Shown here piece by piece: positions 1 through 10,084 of a DNA stretch of 64,000 nucleotides. Origin of the DNA: Asterochloris sp. CNOR1. Its lineage: Eukaryota; Chlorophyta; Trebouxiophyceae; Trebouxiales; Trebouxiaceae. Below the pieces are notes generated by a model. It was not told the origin of the DNA and did not search any database. It worked only from the letters and a program-made list of their open reading frames with translations. Location: NCBI GenBank assembly GCA_963969365.1, contig OZ017764.1, forward strand, positions 46,057 through 110,056, written 5' to 3'. Every line of letters starts with the position of its first letter. Within the stretch, counting starts at the first letter, position 1. The position numbers and the translations under genes were made by a program.

Positions 1-1
1 C

Positions 2-109
2 AAAGTGCTTAAAACCCCTTCTGTTACTTCTATGAAAACAAATTCTCGTTTGCTCTGTAAAAAAGGGTACACAAATAGGAAGAGGGATTCTTTAGATTTA
101 AATAGATAA
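2..109 (+). CDS. rps10: 3' end of a CDS, possibly ribosomal protein S10 (uS10m)
   Basis: An open frame enters from outside the window and ends at TAA (107-109), giving 35 residues. The tail reads VLKTPSV, then a gap, SR, and TNRKRDSLDL. This resembles the end of bacterial and mitochondrial S10, where a VLRSPHV-like strand is followed by SRE...THKR.IDI. S10 binds the head of the small ribosomal subunit. Position also fits, because in the S10 operon rps10 lies upstream of rps19, and rps19 is the next protein gene here. The visible part is short and the similarity is judged by eye, so this is a tentative call. The segment is free of the repeats that start after about position 230. Confidence 0.4.
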   Translation, partial: KVLKTPSVTSMKTNSRLLCKKGYTNRKRDSLDLNR

Positions 110-128
110 ATAGTAAAAGTAAGAGTTA

Positions 129-160
129 ACGAGAAAACTAAATAGAGAAACCTTTCTCGT
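129..160 (+). terminator. Stem-loop just after the first CDS
   Basis: ACGAGAAA (129-136) pairs with TTTCTCGT (153-160), an 8-bp stem with a 16-nt loop, about 20 nt after the stop codon of the upstream reading frame. It is unlike the GTGACC-type repeat hairpins. A role in transcript 3'-end formation or processing is an inference from position only. Confidence 0.3.
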
Positions 161-229
161 ATTTCCTTTAAGTGATCAAATAAGGTCATAAAAAATTATT
201 GAGTTTTGTTATTGTTGCGCTGAATGCTT

Positions 230-1551
230 CGCTTATTGCTTCGCTTATTGCTTTGCACGTAGTAGTGCGAATTCTCTTGTTGCTATACCTTCGGTCGCAT
301 AGCAAAATATCCTTGTTGACCGTGACCGTGACCCTTCGCACGGTCACGGTCACGTAAAGCGTTCTACGCTGCAATTCACTTGTTGCTAGTGATGGTGACC
401 CGTAGCACAGGGTACAAAGGGATTGCGTGCATCCTTTGCTCTGCTTATTGCTTTGCGACCGAAGGTAGTAGCGCAGCACAGGACGGGTCACTTGTAGCCT
501 GTGCTACGCTGAATGCTTCGCACGTGATGCAGAGCAAGAAGGGTCGACTTGCTTCGCACGTAGTAAGGCAACACAACCTTTAAGCAATAAAGCGTACCAA
601 ACGAAAGAAGTGTTGCTTTAAGCAATACAAGTGATGGTACAATTCTCTTGTTGCTAGTGACTCTTCGCACCAATGAATTGCTTTTTGCTCTTTGCGCATG
701 CGAACCAATTCCGCCCTTCTAACCGAAGGTAGCACGACCTTGCTTCGCACTTGCTCTGCATCACTAGCAACAAGTGAATTGAAGGTAACAATTCTCTTGT
801 TGGTAGGGATTGTACCCTGTGCGAATTCTCTTGTTGCTATACTACCTTGTCCTTGCTTTGCTTATTGCTTCGCTGTGCTACCTTCGGTCGCGAAGCACGC
901 AAGAAGAGAGTATAGCAACAAGTGAATTGTGGTTTGCTTATTGTAAGGGAAGCAACACTACCTGCGGTCAGCACTTGCTTCGCATGTGCGAAGCAAGGAC
1001 GCAATAAGCAAAGGCAACACTTGTGAATTCTCTTGTTGCTAGTGCATAGGGTGCGTCCTTGCTTTGCATGGATGGGATTGCGCCCATCCTACGGACGCAA
1101 CTTGTTGCTATACTCTCTTCTTGCGTGCTTCGCGACCGAAGGTAGCACAGCGAAGCAATAAGCAAAGCAAAAGCAACAAGTTGATGCAGAGCACGGTCGA
1201 CTTGCTTCGCACGTAGTAAGGCAACACAACCTTTAAGCAAGACATGCAAAGCAACCACTTTTAAGTCAAGGGTGGCAAATAAGGAAAGCGTTGGTTGCAT
1301 TTGTATTTCTTGTAGGAGAAAAAAACACACACAACTTGTTGCGTCTCCTACTTGCGTGCTTCGCTGGCACGACCGCTTGCTACGGGTGCAAAGGGATTGC
1401 TTTGCACGTAAAGCGTAGCAAAGTATGGGTAGCAATTGCTCCATTGCTTGTGCTGACCGCAGGTAGTGTTGCTTCGCATGCAATAAAAGCAAGTAGGTAG
1501 CACAACAATGGATCTTAAGAAAACGGCTTTTTAAAGGTAGGCAAAAAAGCA
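230..1551. repeat. Interspersed repeat field upstream of trnL(caa)
   Basis: No gene is seen. The stretch is a mosaic of the genome-wide units. A hairpin lies at 322-353 (arms GTGACCGTGACC / GGTCACGGTCAC, loop CTTCGCAC). A nested composite (ATCCTTTGCTCTGC ... GCGCAGCACAGGAC) lies at about 428-484. There are many AGCAACAAG, ACCTTCGGTCGC and GCTTATTGCTTCGC modules in both orientations. Long open frames on both strands here are by-products of stop-poor repeats. Confidence 0.85.
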
Positions 1552-1632
1552 GCTCACTTGGTGAAACAGGTAAACACGGCAGACTCAAAATTTGTACCTT
1601 TCAGGTTATCGGTTCGAGTCCGATAGTGAGCA
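1552..1632 (+). tRNA. trnL(caa): tRNA-Leu (anticodon CAA)
   Basis: Class II cloverleaf of 81 nt. Acceptor GCTCACT pairs with AGTGAGC, discriminator A. Anticodon stem GCAGA/TTTGT encloses the loop CTCAAAA, so the anticodon is CAA and it reads UUG. The T-arm is ATCGG-TTCGAGT-CCGAT and there is a long variable arm as in leucine tRNAs. It closely matches trnL(uaa) at 35565-35645, with differences mainly at anticodon position 34 and in the variable arm, so the two look like duplicates. CCA is not encoded. Confidence 0.95.
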
Positions 1633-2094
1633 TCTCTGTTTCATAGGGCAAACATTCTAACCAATACCCGTTTGCTAAAAAAACACAAGCAACTTGTTAC
1701 TATTGCGTTGTGTTGCTTAAAGGTTGCCCTTCTTGCGCCCTTCTTGCGCACGCGAAGCAATTCCGCCCTTGTGCGTACCAAGCACAGCACAGCACAGGAT
1801 GCAATTCTTGCACAGGGATTGCTTCGCATGTACCAAGTGCAAAGCAATCCCTACCAACAAGTGAATTGAAGGTAACAATTCTCTTGTTGGCAGTTACGTG
1901 CGAAGCAAGGTCGTGCTACGTGTTGCTTGGCTTACAATAAGCGAAGGGCGGAAGAAGGGCGCAAAGAGCAAAAAGCAATTCATTGGCCCATCTGTGCAAA
2001 GCAAGGACGGGTCTTCTACCTTCTTGCGTGCTTCGCTCGCACAGCAAAGCAAGATCAGCAACAAGAGAATTGTACCATCACTTGCTTGCCACCT
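1633..2094. repeat. Repeat spacer between trnL(caa) and trnC
   Basis: No gene is recognised. After about 40 nt of unique sequence it consists of interspersed modules (GCACGCGAAGCAATTCCGCCC, AATTCTCTTGTTGGC, AGCGAAGGGCGGAAGAAGG). Confidence 0.75.
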
Positions 2095-2166
2095 GGTTAG
2101 GTAGCATAAAGGCTAATGTATGAGATTGCAAATCTTGTGATGGCAGTTCGATTCTGCCTCTAACCT
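2095..2166 (+). tRNA. trnC(gca): tRNA-Cys (anticodon GCA)
   Basis: Cloverleaf of 72 nt. Acceptor GGTTAGG pairs with TCTAACC including one G-U pair. Anticodon stem TGAGA/TCTTG encloses TTGCAAA, giving anticodon GCA. The T-arm is GGCAG-TTCGATT-CTGCC. The discriminator is T, the usual identity base for cysteine tRNAs. Confidence 0.92.
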
Positions 2167-2615
2167 CAATCTTTTCTTTGGAAATAACACTTGTATTACA
2201 ACGCTTGTACAGCCTATGTCTGTTCTTTGCTTTTACCGTAGCAAAGGCAATAGTATAGAGTTTACAGGGTAGAGTTGTAAGCAAAATAATACGCTTCGTC
2301 CTTTGTCCAAAGGATGGACGAAAAACGAAAAATAAAGGACGAAAAATGAAGGGCGCGTAATAAGCAATAACTCGTTTTACAGTAAACTAACTTCTTATTG
2401 TGCTACGTGATGATACGGGTGCAAAGGGATTGCGCCCATCCTACAGACGCAACTTGTTGCTATACTACCTTCTTCCGCCCTTGTGCTACCTACGGTCAGC
2501 AAGCACAGCGAAGCAATAAAAAAAGCAAAATATCCTTGTTGACCGTGACCGTGCGAAGGGTCACGGTCACCGTCACGTAAAGCTTTAAGCAAGTCAACAA
2601 AACAATTTCATGATA
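2167..2615. repeat. Repeat spacer between trnC and trnR(acg)
   Basis: No gene is seen. The first 230 nt are mostly non-repetitive, with a short local duplication (GGACGAAAAACGAAAAATAAAGGACGAAAAATGAAGG, given as a range 2313-2353). Repeat modules follow, including a GACCGTGACC-GTGCGAAG-GGTCACGGTC hairpin at about 2541-2568. Confidence 0.75.
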
Positions 2616-2689
2616 GTGCTTGTAACTCAATCGGATAGAGTGTCAAACTACGGATTTGAAAGCTGAGAGTTCGAATCTTTCCAAGCACG
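2616..2689 (+). tRNA. trnR(acg): tRNA-Arg (anticodon ACG)
   Basis: Cloverleaf of 74 nt. Acceptor GTGCTTG/CAAGCAC, D-stem ACTC/GAGT, anticodon stem TCAAA/TTTGA with loop CTACGGA (anticodon ACG), T-arm GAGAG-TTCGAAT-CTTTC, discriminator G. The encoded A34 would normally be deaminated to inosine to read CGN codons; this is known for bacterial-type tRNA-Arg(ACG) and is not shown here. It is distinct from the intron-containing trnR(ucu) at 36220. Confidence 0.93.
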
Positions 2690-3143
2690 AAGTTCTACTT
2701 TCTTCATTATTTTCCACTGACTCTAACCGTGACCCGTGAAAGCTTTACGTGACCCGTCCTTCCTTCTTGCACTTTGCGCCCTTCTTCCGCCCTTCGCTTA
2801 CTGTAAGCCAAGCAACACGTAGCACGACCTTGCTTCGCACTTGCTCTGCATCACTAGCAACAAATGAATTTAAGGTAACTAGCAACAAGTTGCGTCCGTA
2901 GGATGGGCGCAATCCTTTTGCACCCGTAGCAAAGACAAGGCAACACCCAACAATCAGTACGAGTTGTAAAAAATAATGTTGCGCGTGAAAAGCAAGTGCC
3001 AAGCAATATATTGCTGCACATGCAAAGGGATTGCAAAGCAAAAGCAACACTTGCTTAAAGGTTGTGCTTCCTACTAGCAACAAGTTGATGCAGAGCACGG
3101 TCGACCGAAGTACGTACCACTTGTGCAACCTGGAAAACATAAA
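2690..3143. repeat. Repeat spacer between trnR(acg) and trnT
   Basis: Interspersed repeats with no gene. It includes ACTTGCTCTGCATCACTAGCAAC at about 2840-2860, part of the longer unit that is duplicated at 26232 and 49192. Confidence 0.75.
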
Positions 3144-3216
3144 GCCTGCTTAGCTCAACTGGTAGAGTATCGGTTTTGTAAACCGACGGTTATCGGTTCA
3201 ATTCCGATAGCAGGCT
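3144..3216 (+). tRNA. trnT(ugu): tRNA-Thr (anticodon UGU)
   Basis: Cloverleaf of 73 nt. Acceptor GCCTGCT/AGCAGGC, D-stem GCTC/GAGT, anticodon stem TCGGT/ACCGA with loop TTTGTAA (anticodon TGT), T-arm ATCGG-TTCAATT-CCGAT, discriminator T. No intron. Confidence 0.94.
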
Positions 3217-3994
3217 TATTCTTTTTAGAAAAAAGTATACAATACCTACCTTGAGTTTCACTTAAGGGCCTAAAGAGGTTGCCTCTGGAAGTAGGGCGTG
3301 ACGTACGCCAGTCCTTTGCTTTGCTGTGCTGACCGCAGGTAGTGTTGCTTCCCTTACAATAAGCGAAGGGCGGAAGAAGGTAGTGTTGCTTCTTGCTACG
3401 GGTCACAAGTACTGTGGTGTGCTTTTTGCGCCCTTCTTGCGCATGCGAAGCAATTGCGTGGTACGCTTATTGTAAGGGAAGCAACACTACCTGCGGTCAG
3501 CACAGCACAGCAAAGCACACCACAGTACTTGCTTCGCACGTCACACAAAGCACAGGGTCACGAAAAAAACAGGCGTTGTCTTGCTTAAAGGTAGTGACCC
3601 TTCTCGTGCATCCTGACCGTGCGAAGCATCACAGGACGGGTCTTCTACCTTCTTCCGCCCTTCTAACCGAAGTTTGCACGAGCAACTTGTTGCTAGTGCG
3701 AAGCAAGGACGCAATTGTGACCCGTAGCAAGAAGCAACACGTTGCTTCGCACACAAGAGAATTCACCAAAACCAATTGCTTAAAGCTTGTGCTACTATTA
3801 CCTTCTTCCGCCCTTCGCAACTTGGTGACCGTGCATCCTACTAGCAACAAGAGAATTGGGTCACCGTCGACCGAAGTAGGTAGCACAGCGAAGCATTTAG
3901 CAATTGCTGTACAAAGCAACTAGTTGCTTCGCACCACAGCAATTTAAACGCAATTGTTGCTTCAACAACTCAAATCTTTTTCTTTGCATCTTTT
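3217..3994. repeat. Repeat spacer upstream of rps19
   Basis: No gene. A nested unit lies at 3824-3865: GGTGACC and GGTCACC arms enclose an AGCAACAAGAGAATT module set inside a GTGCATCCTA...GGGTCAC core. The last 35 nt before rps19 are AT-rich and unique. Confidence 0.8.
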
Positions 3995-4360
3995 ATGACA
4001 CGGTCTATTTATAAAGGCCCTTTTTCAGAAATAAAAATCGACAAAACCAATCTTTTAGACGGCCGATCAAATCAAAACGAATTAAGAAGCTCAAGAGAGT
4101 TTAAAAAAAGAAATCTCTCTGCTGTTCAAAACTTTAAGCAAGTAGGGGCAATTACGGGTTTTCAAAGTGGCAAACTTAGGTTGTGGTCACGTCGCTCTGT
4201 AATCTTGCCAGAAAATGTAGGTCTTGATTGTGAAGTCCATAACGGAAAAAGATTTGTTTCCCTGAAAGTGAGAGAGGAAATGGTAGGTCACAGATTTGGG
4301 GAGTTTGCTTTGACGCGAAAAAGGCCACAGCACAAAAGCAGCAAAAAGAAGCGCAGGTAG
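3995..4360 (+). CDS. rps19: Ribosomal protein S19 (uS19m)
   Basis: A 121-residue protein of the small-subunit head, where S19 contacts S13 and the 16S-like rRNA. Family features are RSIYKGPF near the N terminus (residues 3-10), RSVILPENVG (about 66-75), and the signature VHNGKRF followed by MVGHRFGEFALTRK (about 81-108), with a basic tail. Bacterial S19 is about 90 residues; the extra 30-40 residues sit between the N-terminal motif and RSVILPE. Only a short FKQVG stretch there looks repeat-derived, from a CTTTAAGCAAGT module. The start ATG at 3995 gives the canonical N terminus. Strong assignment. Confidence 0.95.
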   Translation: MTRSIYKGPFSEIKIDKTNLLDGRSNQNELRSSREFKKRNLSAVQNFKQVGAITGFQSGKLRLWSRRSVILPENVGLDCEVHNGKRFVSLKVREEMVGHRFGEFALTRKRPQHKSSKKKRR

Positions 4361-5157
4361 TGGTACACATCAAGTTGCTTTTATCAATTTAAACAGTTAG
4401 TGTTGCTTTGGTACGCACGTGATGGTAGGCACAAGGGTGTGCCAAGCAATTTAAACACAACCTTGTCCTTCTTGCGCGACTTGGTGCGAATTCTCTTGTT
4501 GCTATACGTACTTCTTGCGCCCTTCTAACCGAAGGTAGCACAGCCAAGCAATAAGCAGAGCAAAATATCCTTGTTGACCGTGACCCTTCGCACGGTCACG
4601 GTCACGGTCACGTAAAGCAAAATATCCTTGTTGCTACCTTCTTCCGCCCTTCGCTTATTGCGTCCTTGCTTCGCACTAGCAACAAGTTGCTTGTGCGAAA
4701 AAAGGGCGGAAGAAGTACGTAGCACAGCAATTGCTATTGAAATTTTGTGCGTACCAAGCACAGCACTACCATAACGTGAGAAATATCATGCAATACCAAC
4801 AGGATGGTACAATTCTCTTGTTGCTAGTGTTGCTTCGCACCAAAATTCTCTTGTTGCTAGTGATGGTAAAAGCTTGCCCTTCCTGACCCTTGGCACAGGA
4901 TGGGTCACAAGCTTGTTGCTTAAAGGTAGTGACCCTTCTCGTGCATCCTTTGCTCTGCTTATTGCTTTGCGACCGAAGGTAGTAGCGCAGCACAGGATGG
5001 GTCTTCTATCTTCTTGCGTGCTACGCTTATTGCTTTGCACGTAGCACAGATCCTTCGGACGCAATTGTAAGCGAAGCAACGCCAGCAACAAGAGAATTCA
5101 CCAAAACCAAGTGTTTGCTTCCACAAGAAACTTTACAAGTCACATAAAACACAACAA
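4361..5157. repeat. Repeat spacer between rps19 and rpl10
   Basis: No gene. It holds a GACCGTGACC-CTTCGCAC-GGTCACGGTC hairpin at 4576-4603, a reverse-oriented nested composite at about 4940-5010 and several AATTCTCTTGTTGCTAGTG modules. Confidence 0.8.
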
Positions 5158-6270
5158 ATGAATAAAATCTCGGGAAAAAAATTAAATCTCTTAAAAACCT
5201 TGGAAATCCTAAAATCCAATCAGTTTGTATCCTTTTACCATTTCAACAACCTGTCCAAAAGAGAATGGGATACAATCAAGCTTCAACTTAGAAAGATTGA
5301 AACACAAGATATCCCTTCCAACGAAAGCGAAGGGGGGGACAAAGAAAAAAAGGCAAGGACGCAAGTATTGCCTTTGCTGACCGCAGGTAGCACGCGCAGC
5401 AATTTATTGCTTGAACGTACAGCACTTGTGTTGCCTCGCACCAAAAGCAATTTGTTGCTAAAGCAAGTGCCTAGCAATAGCAACAAGTTGGTTAAGGGTG
5501 TTACAACAAAAAGAAAGTTAAAAGGCGCAGAAGTTGAACTTTTAGTCTTAAAATCAAAAGCCGTTGTTAAGGCCCTGTATCCGTTTCTCTTTTATTCCCA
5601 GAGTTGTCTTGCTTCGCACGGGGTTGAGCAAACAGTTCATACTTATCCTCTTGCTTTGCGTGGTACTAGTACTACGTGCGAAGCAAGTCGCGAAGCAATA
5701 AGCAAAGCAATAAAGCAAAGGGATCGCTTTGCGACCGAAGGTAGTGACCCGTTAAGCATAACCGTTGCTACGCGACTTGGTGACCGTGACCGTGACCCTT
5801 CGCACGGTCACCGTCACGGTCACACCCTTACGCACAAGCAATCCCTTTTAAATGTAAGCGATTCGCTGTTACCGGAAAAAAGCGCGTGCTACCTGCGGTC
5901 AGCAAATAACCAATTAGGGTTCACTTTAAACCCTGTGCCTGCGGCAAGAATAAACTCGCTAATAAACGCTTTTTATCTTATAGAGGGGCCTACCCTTCTA
6001 GTAGGAGCTTCTACGATAGAAGGGTTTAAAGAATCTGCCAGGCAACTAGAAAAGGAAAAAAGTTTGGTCTTTGTAGGTGGTGTTCTTGAAAATCAATTCA
6101 TTAACCACCTAGATTTAAAAGATTGTTTAAAAACGTCTCTTCCAACCTCTGCAAATTTGTTGCAAACTTTGAACTACCCTTTAATGATACCCCCTCTTAA
6201 TTATTACTCCAATAAGTTGCTTTTCTCGCTCCAAAAAAGGCAAGAATCGTTGAAAAAGGAGGAACTTTAA
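5158..6270 (+). CDS. rpl10: Ribosomal protein L10 (uL10m), expanded by repeat insertions
   Basis: A 370-residue frame. L10 anchors the L7/L12 stalk on the large subunit and is usually about 160-175 residues. Three separated blocks look like L10: residues 1-47 (FVSFYHFNNLSKREWDTIK, the first helix and strand), about 120-148 (AEVELLVLKSKAVVKAL, the V-K-N-x-L region) and about 266-370 (EGPTLLVGASTIEGF, then LVFVGGVLENQ and the C-terminal helices). Between them lie peptides read from the interspersed repeats, including a (GTGACC)3 hairpin at 5780-5823 translated as DRDRDPSHGH. No stop or frameshift occurs. Assignment rests on motif order judged by eye; rpl10 is known from several plant and algal mitochondria. 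Confidence 0.75.
   Translation: MNKISGKKLNLLKTLEILKSNQFVSFYHFNNLSKREWDTIKLQLRKIETQDIPSNESEGGDKEKKARTQVLPLLTAGSTRSNLLLERTALVLPRTKSNLLLKQVPSNSNKLVKGVTTKRKLKGAEVELLVLKSKAVVKALYPFLFYSQSCLASHGVEQTVHTYPLALRGTSTTCEASREAISKAIKQRDRFATEGSDPLSITVATRLGDRDRDPSHGHRHGHTLTHKQSLLNVSDSLLPEKSACYLRSANNQLGFTLNPVPAARINSLINAFYLIEGPTLLVGASTIEGFKESARQLEKEKSLVFVGGVLENQFINHLDLKDCLKTSLPTSANLLQTLNYPLMIPPLNYYSNKLLFSLQKRQESLKKEEL
5780..5823. repeat. GTGACC-arm hairpin inside rpl10
   Basis: (GTGACC)3, loop CTTCGCAC, then GGTCAC-CGTCAC-GGTCAC. The arms pair fully except for one base in the middle unit. It is translated in frame with rpl10. Confidence 0.9.
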
Positions 6271-7023
6271 ACTTCGTGCTGTGCTGTGCTTGGTACGCAC
6301 AAACTTTCAATAGCAATTGCGTCCTTGCTTCGCACAAGCAACTTGTTGCTAGTGCGAGCTTTGCACGCAATTGCTTCGCACGTGCAAGTAGTTGCTTCGC
6401 TTATTGCTTCGCTGTGCGAGCGAAGCACGCAAGAAGTACGTGTAGCAACAAGAGAATTTTGCTTGGGCGCAAGAAGGGGGCAACCGATTAGTTCCGGGTA
6501 TTGCTTTAAATTGCTTGTCCTGATGGTGAAAGCTTGTGCTACGGGTCACAAGCTTTGCGTGCAGAGTAAAGGGATTGCTTTGCGACTTGCTTCGCACGTA
6601 GTGCGTACCATCTTGTTGCTAGTGGTAAGCAATTCATTGCTTCGCTTATTGCGTCCTTGCTTCTAACCGAAGGTATAGCAACAAGTTGCTCGTGCAAACT
6701 TCGGTTAGAAGGGCGGAAGAAGTACGTAGTGCGAACCATCACAAGCAATTGCTAGTAGTGCTGTGCTACCTTCGGTTAGAAGGGCGGAAGAAGGGCGCAA
6801 AGAACACTTGTAAGCGAAGCAACACTACCTGCGGTCAGCAAAGCAAGGCAAACATCTTAATACGCACGTGATAGTACGCACAAGCAATTGCTTGTGTTGG
6901 TGCGAAGGGTCTTCTACCTTCTTCCGCCCTTCTAACCGAAGTTTGCACAGCAAAGCAAGATCAGCAACAAGTTGCTTTAGGTAGCACAACAATACAAAAA
7001 TAAACTATTTTCTAAACTTCAGT
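6271..7023. repeat. Repeat spacer upstream of trnI(gau)
   Basis: No gene. It is composed of GCTTATTGCTTCGC, AAGGGCGGAAGAAG and AGCAACAAGTTGC modules. A long open + frame (6286-6666) is entirely repeat-derived and is not proposed as a gene. Confidence 0.8.
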
Positions 7024-7062
7024 GGGCATATAACTCAGCAGGTTAGAGTATACGCCTGATAA

Positions 7063-9380
7063 TTGTGGTCGGAGGCAGATTAGAATCAGTAAAGGTAAAT
7101 TCCTTTCACATTGGCACATAATGTGTAAATCACCAGCTCTACTCATTTTGCGAAAGCAATAGGGGGTTGTAACATGCTGGGAAGATGTTGTGGTAAAATA
7201 GTACTTGCTTTGCATGTAAAGGATGCTACGCACGTGACCGTGACCGTGACCCTTCGCACGGTCACGGTCACGTAGTGCATCCTACTAGCAACAAGTTGAT
7301 GCAGAGCACGGTCGACTTGCTTCGCACGTAGTAGTCGTTGCTTAAAGCTTGTGGTACGCTTTATTGCTTTGCACTTGCTCTTTGCCTGTGGCACGACCTT
7401 GCTTCGCACTTGCTCTGCATCACTAGCAACAAGTGAATTTGCATAAGCAAATCTAATCTAAGTTTGTATTTTTTTGCGATAACACATCTTCGTGAAAAGT
7501 AGGTATGGTGAAAGCGTAATTGTTTGAAATCTGAATGCAAATCGAGGTTTGCGTGCCTCCCCTAAGAGTTAGGGTCTTAATTGTGTTTTCTTTAGCTTAT
7601 CAGAAGAAAACAAGTGTTCAACATTAAGAGGTGCCCTTTAATTAAGGGTTCAAGCAGCAACAGGAACACCTAACCCTTTTTTTCCTAAGGAGATAAAACA
7701 GGTAAATGCCTTGCCTTTGGTACGCACATCTTTGTGCCTACCAAAATTCTCTTGTTGCTAGGAATGTATTTAAAGCTTGTTGCAAGTGTTGCTTAAAGCT
7801 TGTGCTTACCATCACTAGCAACAAGAGAATTGTCTCTATCTCAGGAAATGGATTCTAATATAACCCGGCGGGCTCACTAAAGCGAGAAATAGTATCTTTA
7901 AGCAGTTTTCATGTAAAAAGCACGTGTTGCTCGGCACACAAAAGCTTGCTCCCTGTTGTTGCTTGGCTTATTGTAAGCCAAGCAACACGTAGTGCTGCCC
8001 TTGCTTGTGCTGTGCTGACCGCAGGTAGTGTTGCTTGGCTTACAATAAGCGAAGGGCGCAATTGCTTCGCACGCGCAAGTAGGTAGCACAAGCAGGCAAG
8101 AAGCAACACTTGTTCGAAAACAACTTACTTATTGCTATGTGAGGAGAAGAATCGGGAATCACATGATTTTGAAAGGTAATCTCTTTCAAGCGTAACTCCT
8201 TAATTTTGTTGTTTTTATCGTGTTCCTGTTCTTTATCAATCTTTTTAGAGAAGTTAGGAGGGATAAAAACGCACAGCGAGAGCACATACAACAAAGAAAA
8301 GAATATATGCGTCGTGTTCTTTGCTTAAACAACACAACCCTTAAGCAATTGCTGGTAGTGCTGTGCTACCTTCGGTTAGAAGGGCGGAAGAAGGGCGGAA
8401 AGAACACATGTAGAGCAACGGATGCCTTGCACCCTTAAGCACGTGCGTTCCTAGTGGTGTGCTGTGCTTGGTAGGCACAAGGGCGGAATTGCTTCGCACG
8501 CGCAAGAAGCACTTTTGTTTTACACACAAAAGTGTTTTTGTTCTTTGCTTTAAATTGCTTTTTGCTCTGCATTACCCTTGCCCGTGCGAAGCAATTCCGC
8601 CCTTCGCTGTGCTGACCGCAGGTAGTGTTGCTTGGCTTACAATAAGCACAGCACTACCAACTGCTACCTACTTGCTTTTATTGCTTCGCGACTTTTGCGT
8701 GCTTCGCTCGCACAGCACGTAGTAGCACAAGCAAGTGTTCTGATTTACAAGCAACTTGTTGCTAGTGTGCGCAGCACAAGGGTTGTGGTCCGTAGCAAGA
8801 AGCAAGACTCTCTTCTTGCGTGGTACGCTTATTGTAAGCCAAGCAACACTACCTGCGGTCAGCACAGCAAAGCAATTCATTGGTGACCGTGCGAAGGGTC
8901 ACGTGCATACATTTTTTTTGTTTATAAGGGGTTTGCTGCCAAGGATTCTAGGATAAGAAGGGTACATTTTTTGCAATTCAAAATGAAACAGTTGTAAGTA
9001 AAAGCAACATCCTTGGATCCGTAGGAAGGATTGAAGGCACAACTTTTTGTAATAGGCCGCAAAGCAAACTCACGATCATACAAGAATAGCCTTTTTGTTG
9101 AAACAACAAACTCGTCCTTTGCTACGCTTTATTGCTTCGCGACCAAAGAGAATAAAGCAACGCTTGTTGCTCTACTACTCTCTTCTTGCGTGCTTCGCTT
9201 ATTGCTTTGCACGTAGCACAGATCGTGCGAAGCAAGGACGCAATAGGCAAAGTAATAAAGAATCGTAATCTTTCTTCTTATCTAGAGAGCCGTATGCATT
9301 GAAAGGTGCCTGTACGGTTCGGGAAGAGGAGCTTTAATAAGATAAGAGTTGTATCTTACATAGAACCCTCCTACTTTCAT
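7063..9380 (+). mobile_element. Group II intron in trnI(gau), no ORF, filled with repeats
   Basis: A 2318-nt intron defined by exon pairing. It starts TTGTGGTCGGAGG, not the canonical GTGYG, and ends CTACTTTCAT, the same 3' end as the trnR intron. Domain V lies at 9287-9320. Conserved core islands shared with the trnR and trnH introns occur at 7063-7200 (including AACATGCTGGGAAGATG), about 7490-7680 (GGTATGGTGAAAGC; GAACACCTAACCC) and about 8140-8300. Repeat modules separate these islands. No reverse transcriptase/maturase frame is present, so splicing would need proteins supplied in trans (inference). Confidence 0.88.
9287..9320 (+). other. Group II intron domain V (trnI intron)
   Basis: 34-nt hairpin. 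GAGCCGTAT pairs with GTACGGTTC, upper stem GCATT/GGTGC, GAAA tetraloop and a two-base CT bulge. The AGC triad near the 5' end is the catalytic metal-binding signature. Identical to the domain V in the trnR intron. Confidence 0.93.
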
Positions 9381-9415
9381 GCGTAAAGTCGAAGGTTCAA
9401 GTCCTTCTATGCCCA

Positions 9416-10084
9416 AGTAATTAGAGAAACCAGTTGTAAGATATGGTATTGCGTTTTACGTGCAAAGCAATTGGTGAATTCTCTTGTTGCTAGTAGCAAG
9501 AAGCAACACAAGCGTACCAATTGCATTTGTAGGAAGCACGAGGCCGGTCCTTGCTTTACACAAAAAAACACAAGCAGTTGATGCAGAGCACAAGGTTGTG
9601 CTTGTCGTTGCTTCTTGCTCTTTGCGCCCTTCTTCCGCCCTTCGCTGTGCGAGCGTACCACGCAAGAAGGTAGCACGACCTTGCTTCGCACTTGCTCTGC
9701 ATCACTAGCAACAAGTGAATTGAAGGTAACTAGCAACAAGTGAATTGTTACCTTCGGTCAGCAGAGCACAGGCTCTTGGTACCCATCACTAGCAATTGCT
9801 GTGCTACCTTCTTGCGTGGTACGCTCGCACAGCGAAGGGCGGAAGTAGTTGCTTCGCTTATTGCTTCGCACGTATAGCAACAAGTTGCTTTTGCTTGCAT
9901 CACGACAAAAGTCCACGCAACCACTTGCGTGCATCCTGATGCGCAGCACAGGACGGGTCACGTAAAGGTTTTACTTTGTCGTGGTACGTACTTCGGTCGA
10001 CCCAATTCTCTTGTTGCTAGTAGGATGCATAAGGAAACAATACATTAAGAAAAAACACATAAAAAACAAGAAAAAGAAACATCT
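9416..10084. repeat. Repeat spacer between trnI and rps3
   Basis: No gene. It carries CACTTGCTCTGCATCACTAG modules related to the 213-bp duplicated unit. The last 60 nt before rps3 are A-rich and unique. Confidence 0.78.

Larger units (their letters stand above)
7024..9415 (+). tRNA. trnI(gau): tRNA-Ile (anticodon GAU), interrupted by a group II intron
   Basis: 5' exon 7024-7062 and 3' exon 9381-9415 join into a normal cloverleaf. Acceptor GGGCATA/TATGCCC, D-stem ACTC/GAGT, anticodon stem TACGC/GCGTA with loop CTGATAA (anticodon GAT), T-arm GAAGG-TTCAAGT-CCTTC, discriminator A. The intron lies after position 38, at the 3' edge of the anticodon loop. Both halves are required: neither alone closes the acceptor or anticodon stem. 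The spliced length is 74 nt. Confidence 0.93.

Noticed and set aside
968-1588. 206-codon minus-strand open frame, and similar frames throughout the spacers
   Set aside because: Every such frame translates interspersed repeats (SLCYLRSRSTQEESIATS-like strings recur on both strands) and overlaps tRNAs or other modules. No protein family is visible.
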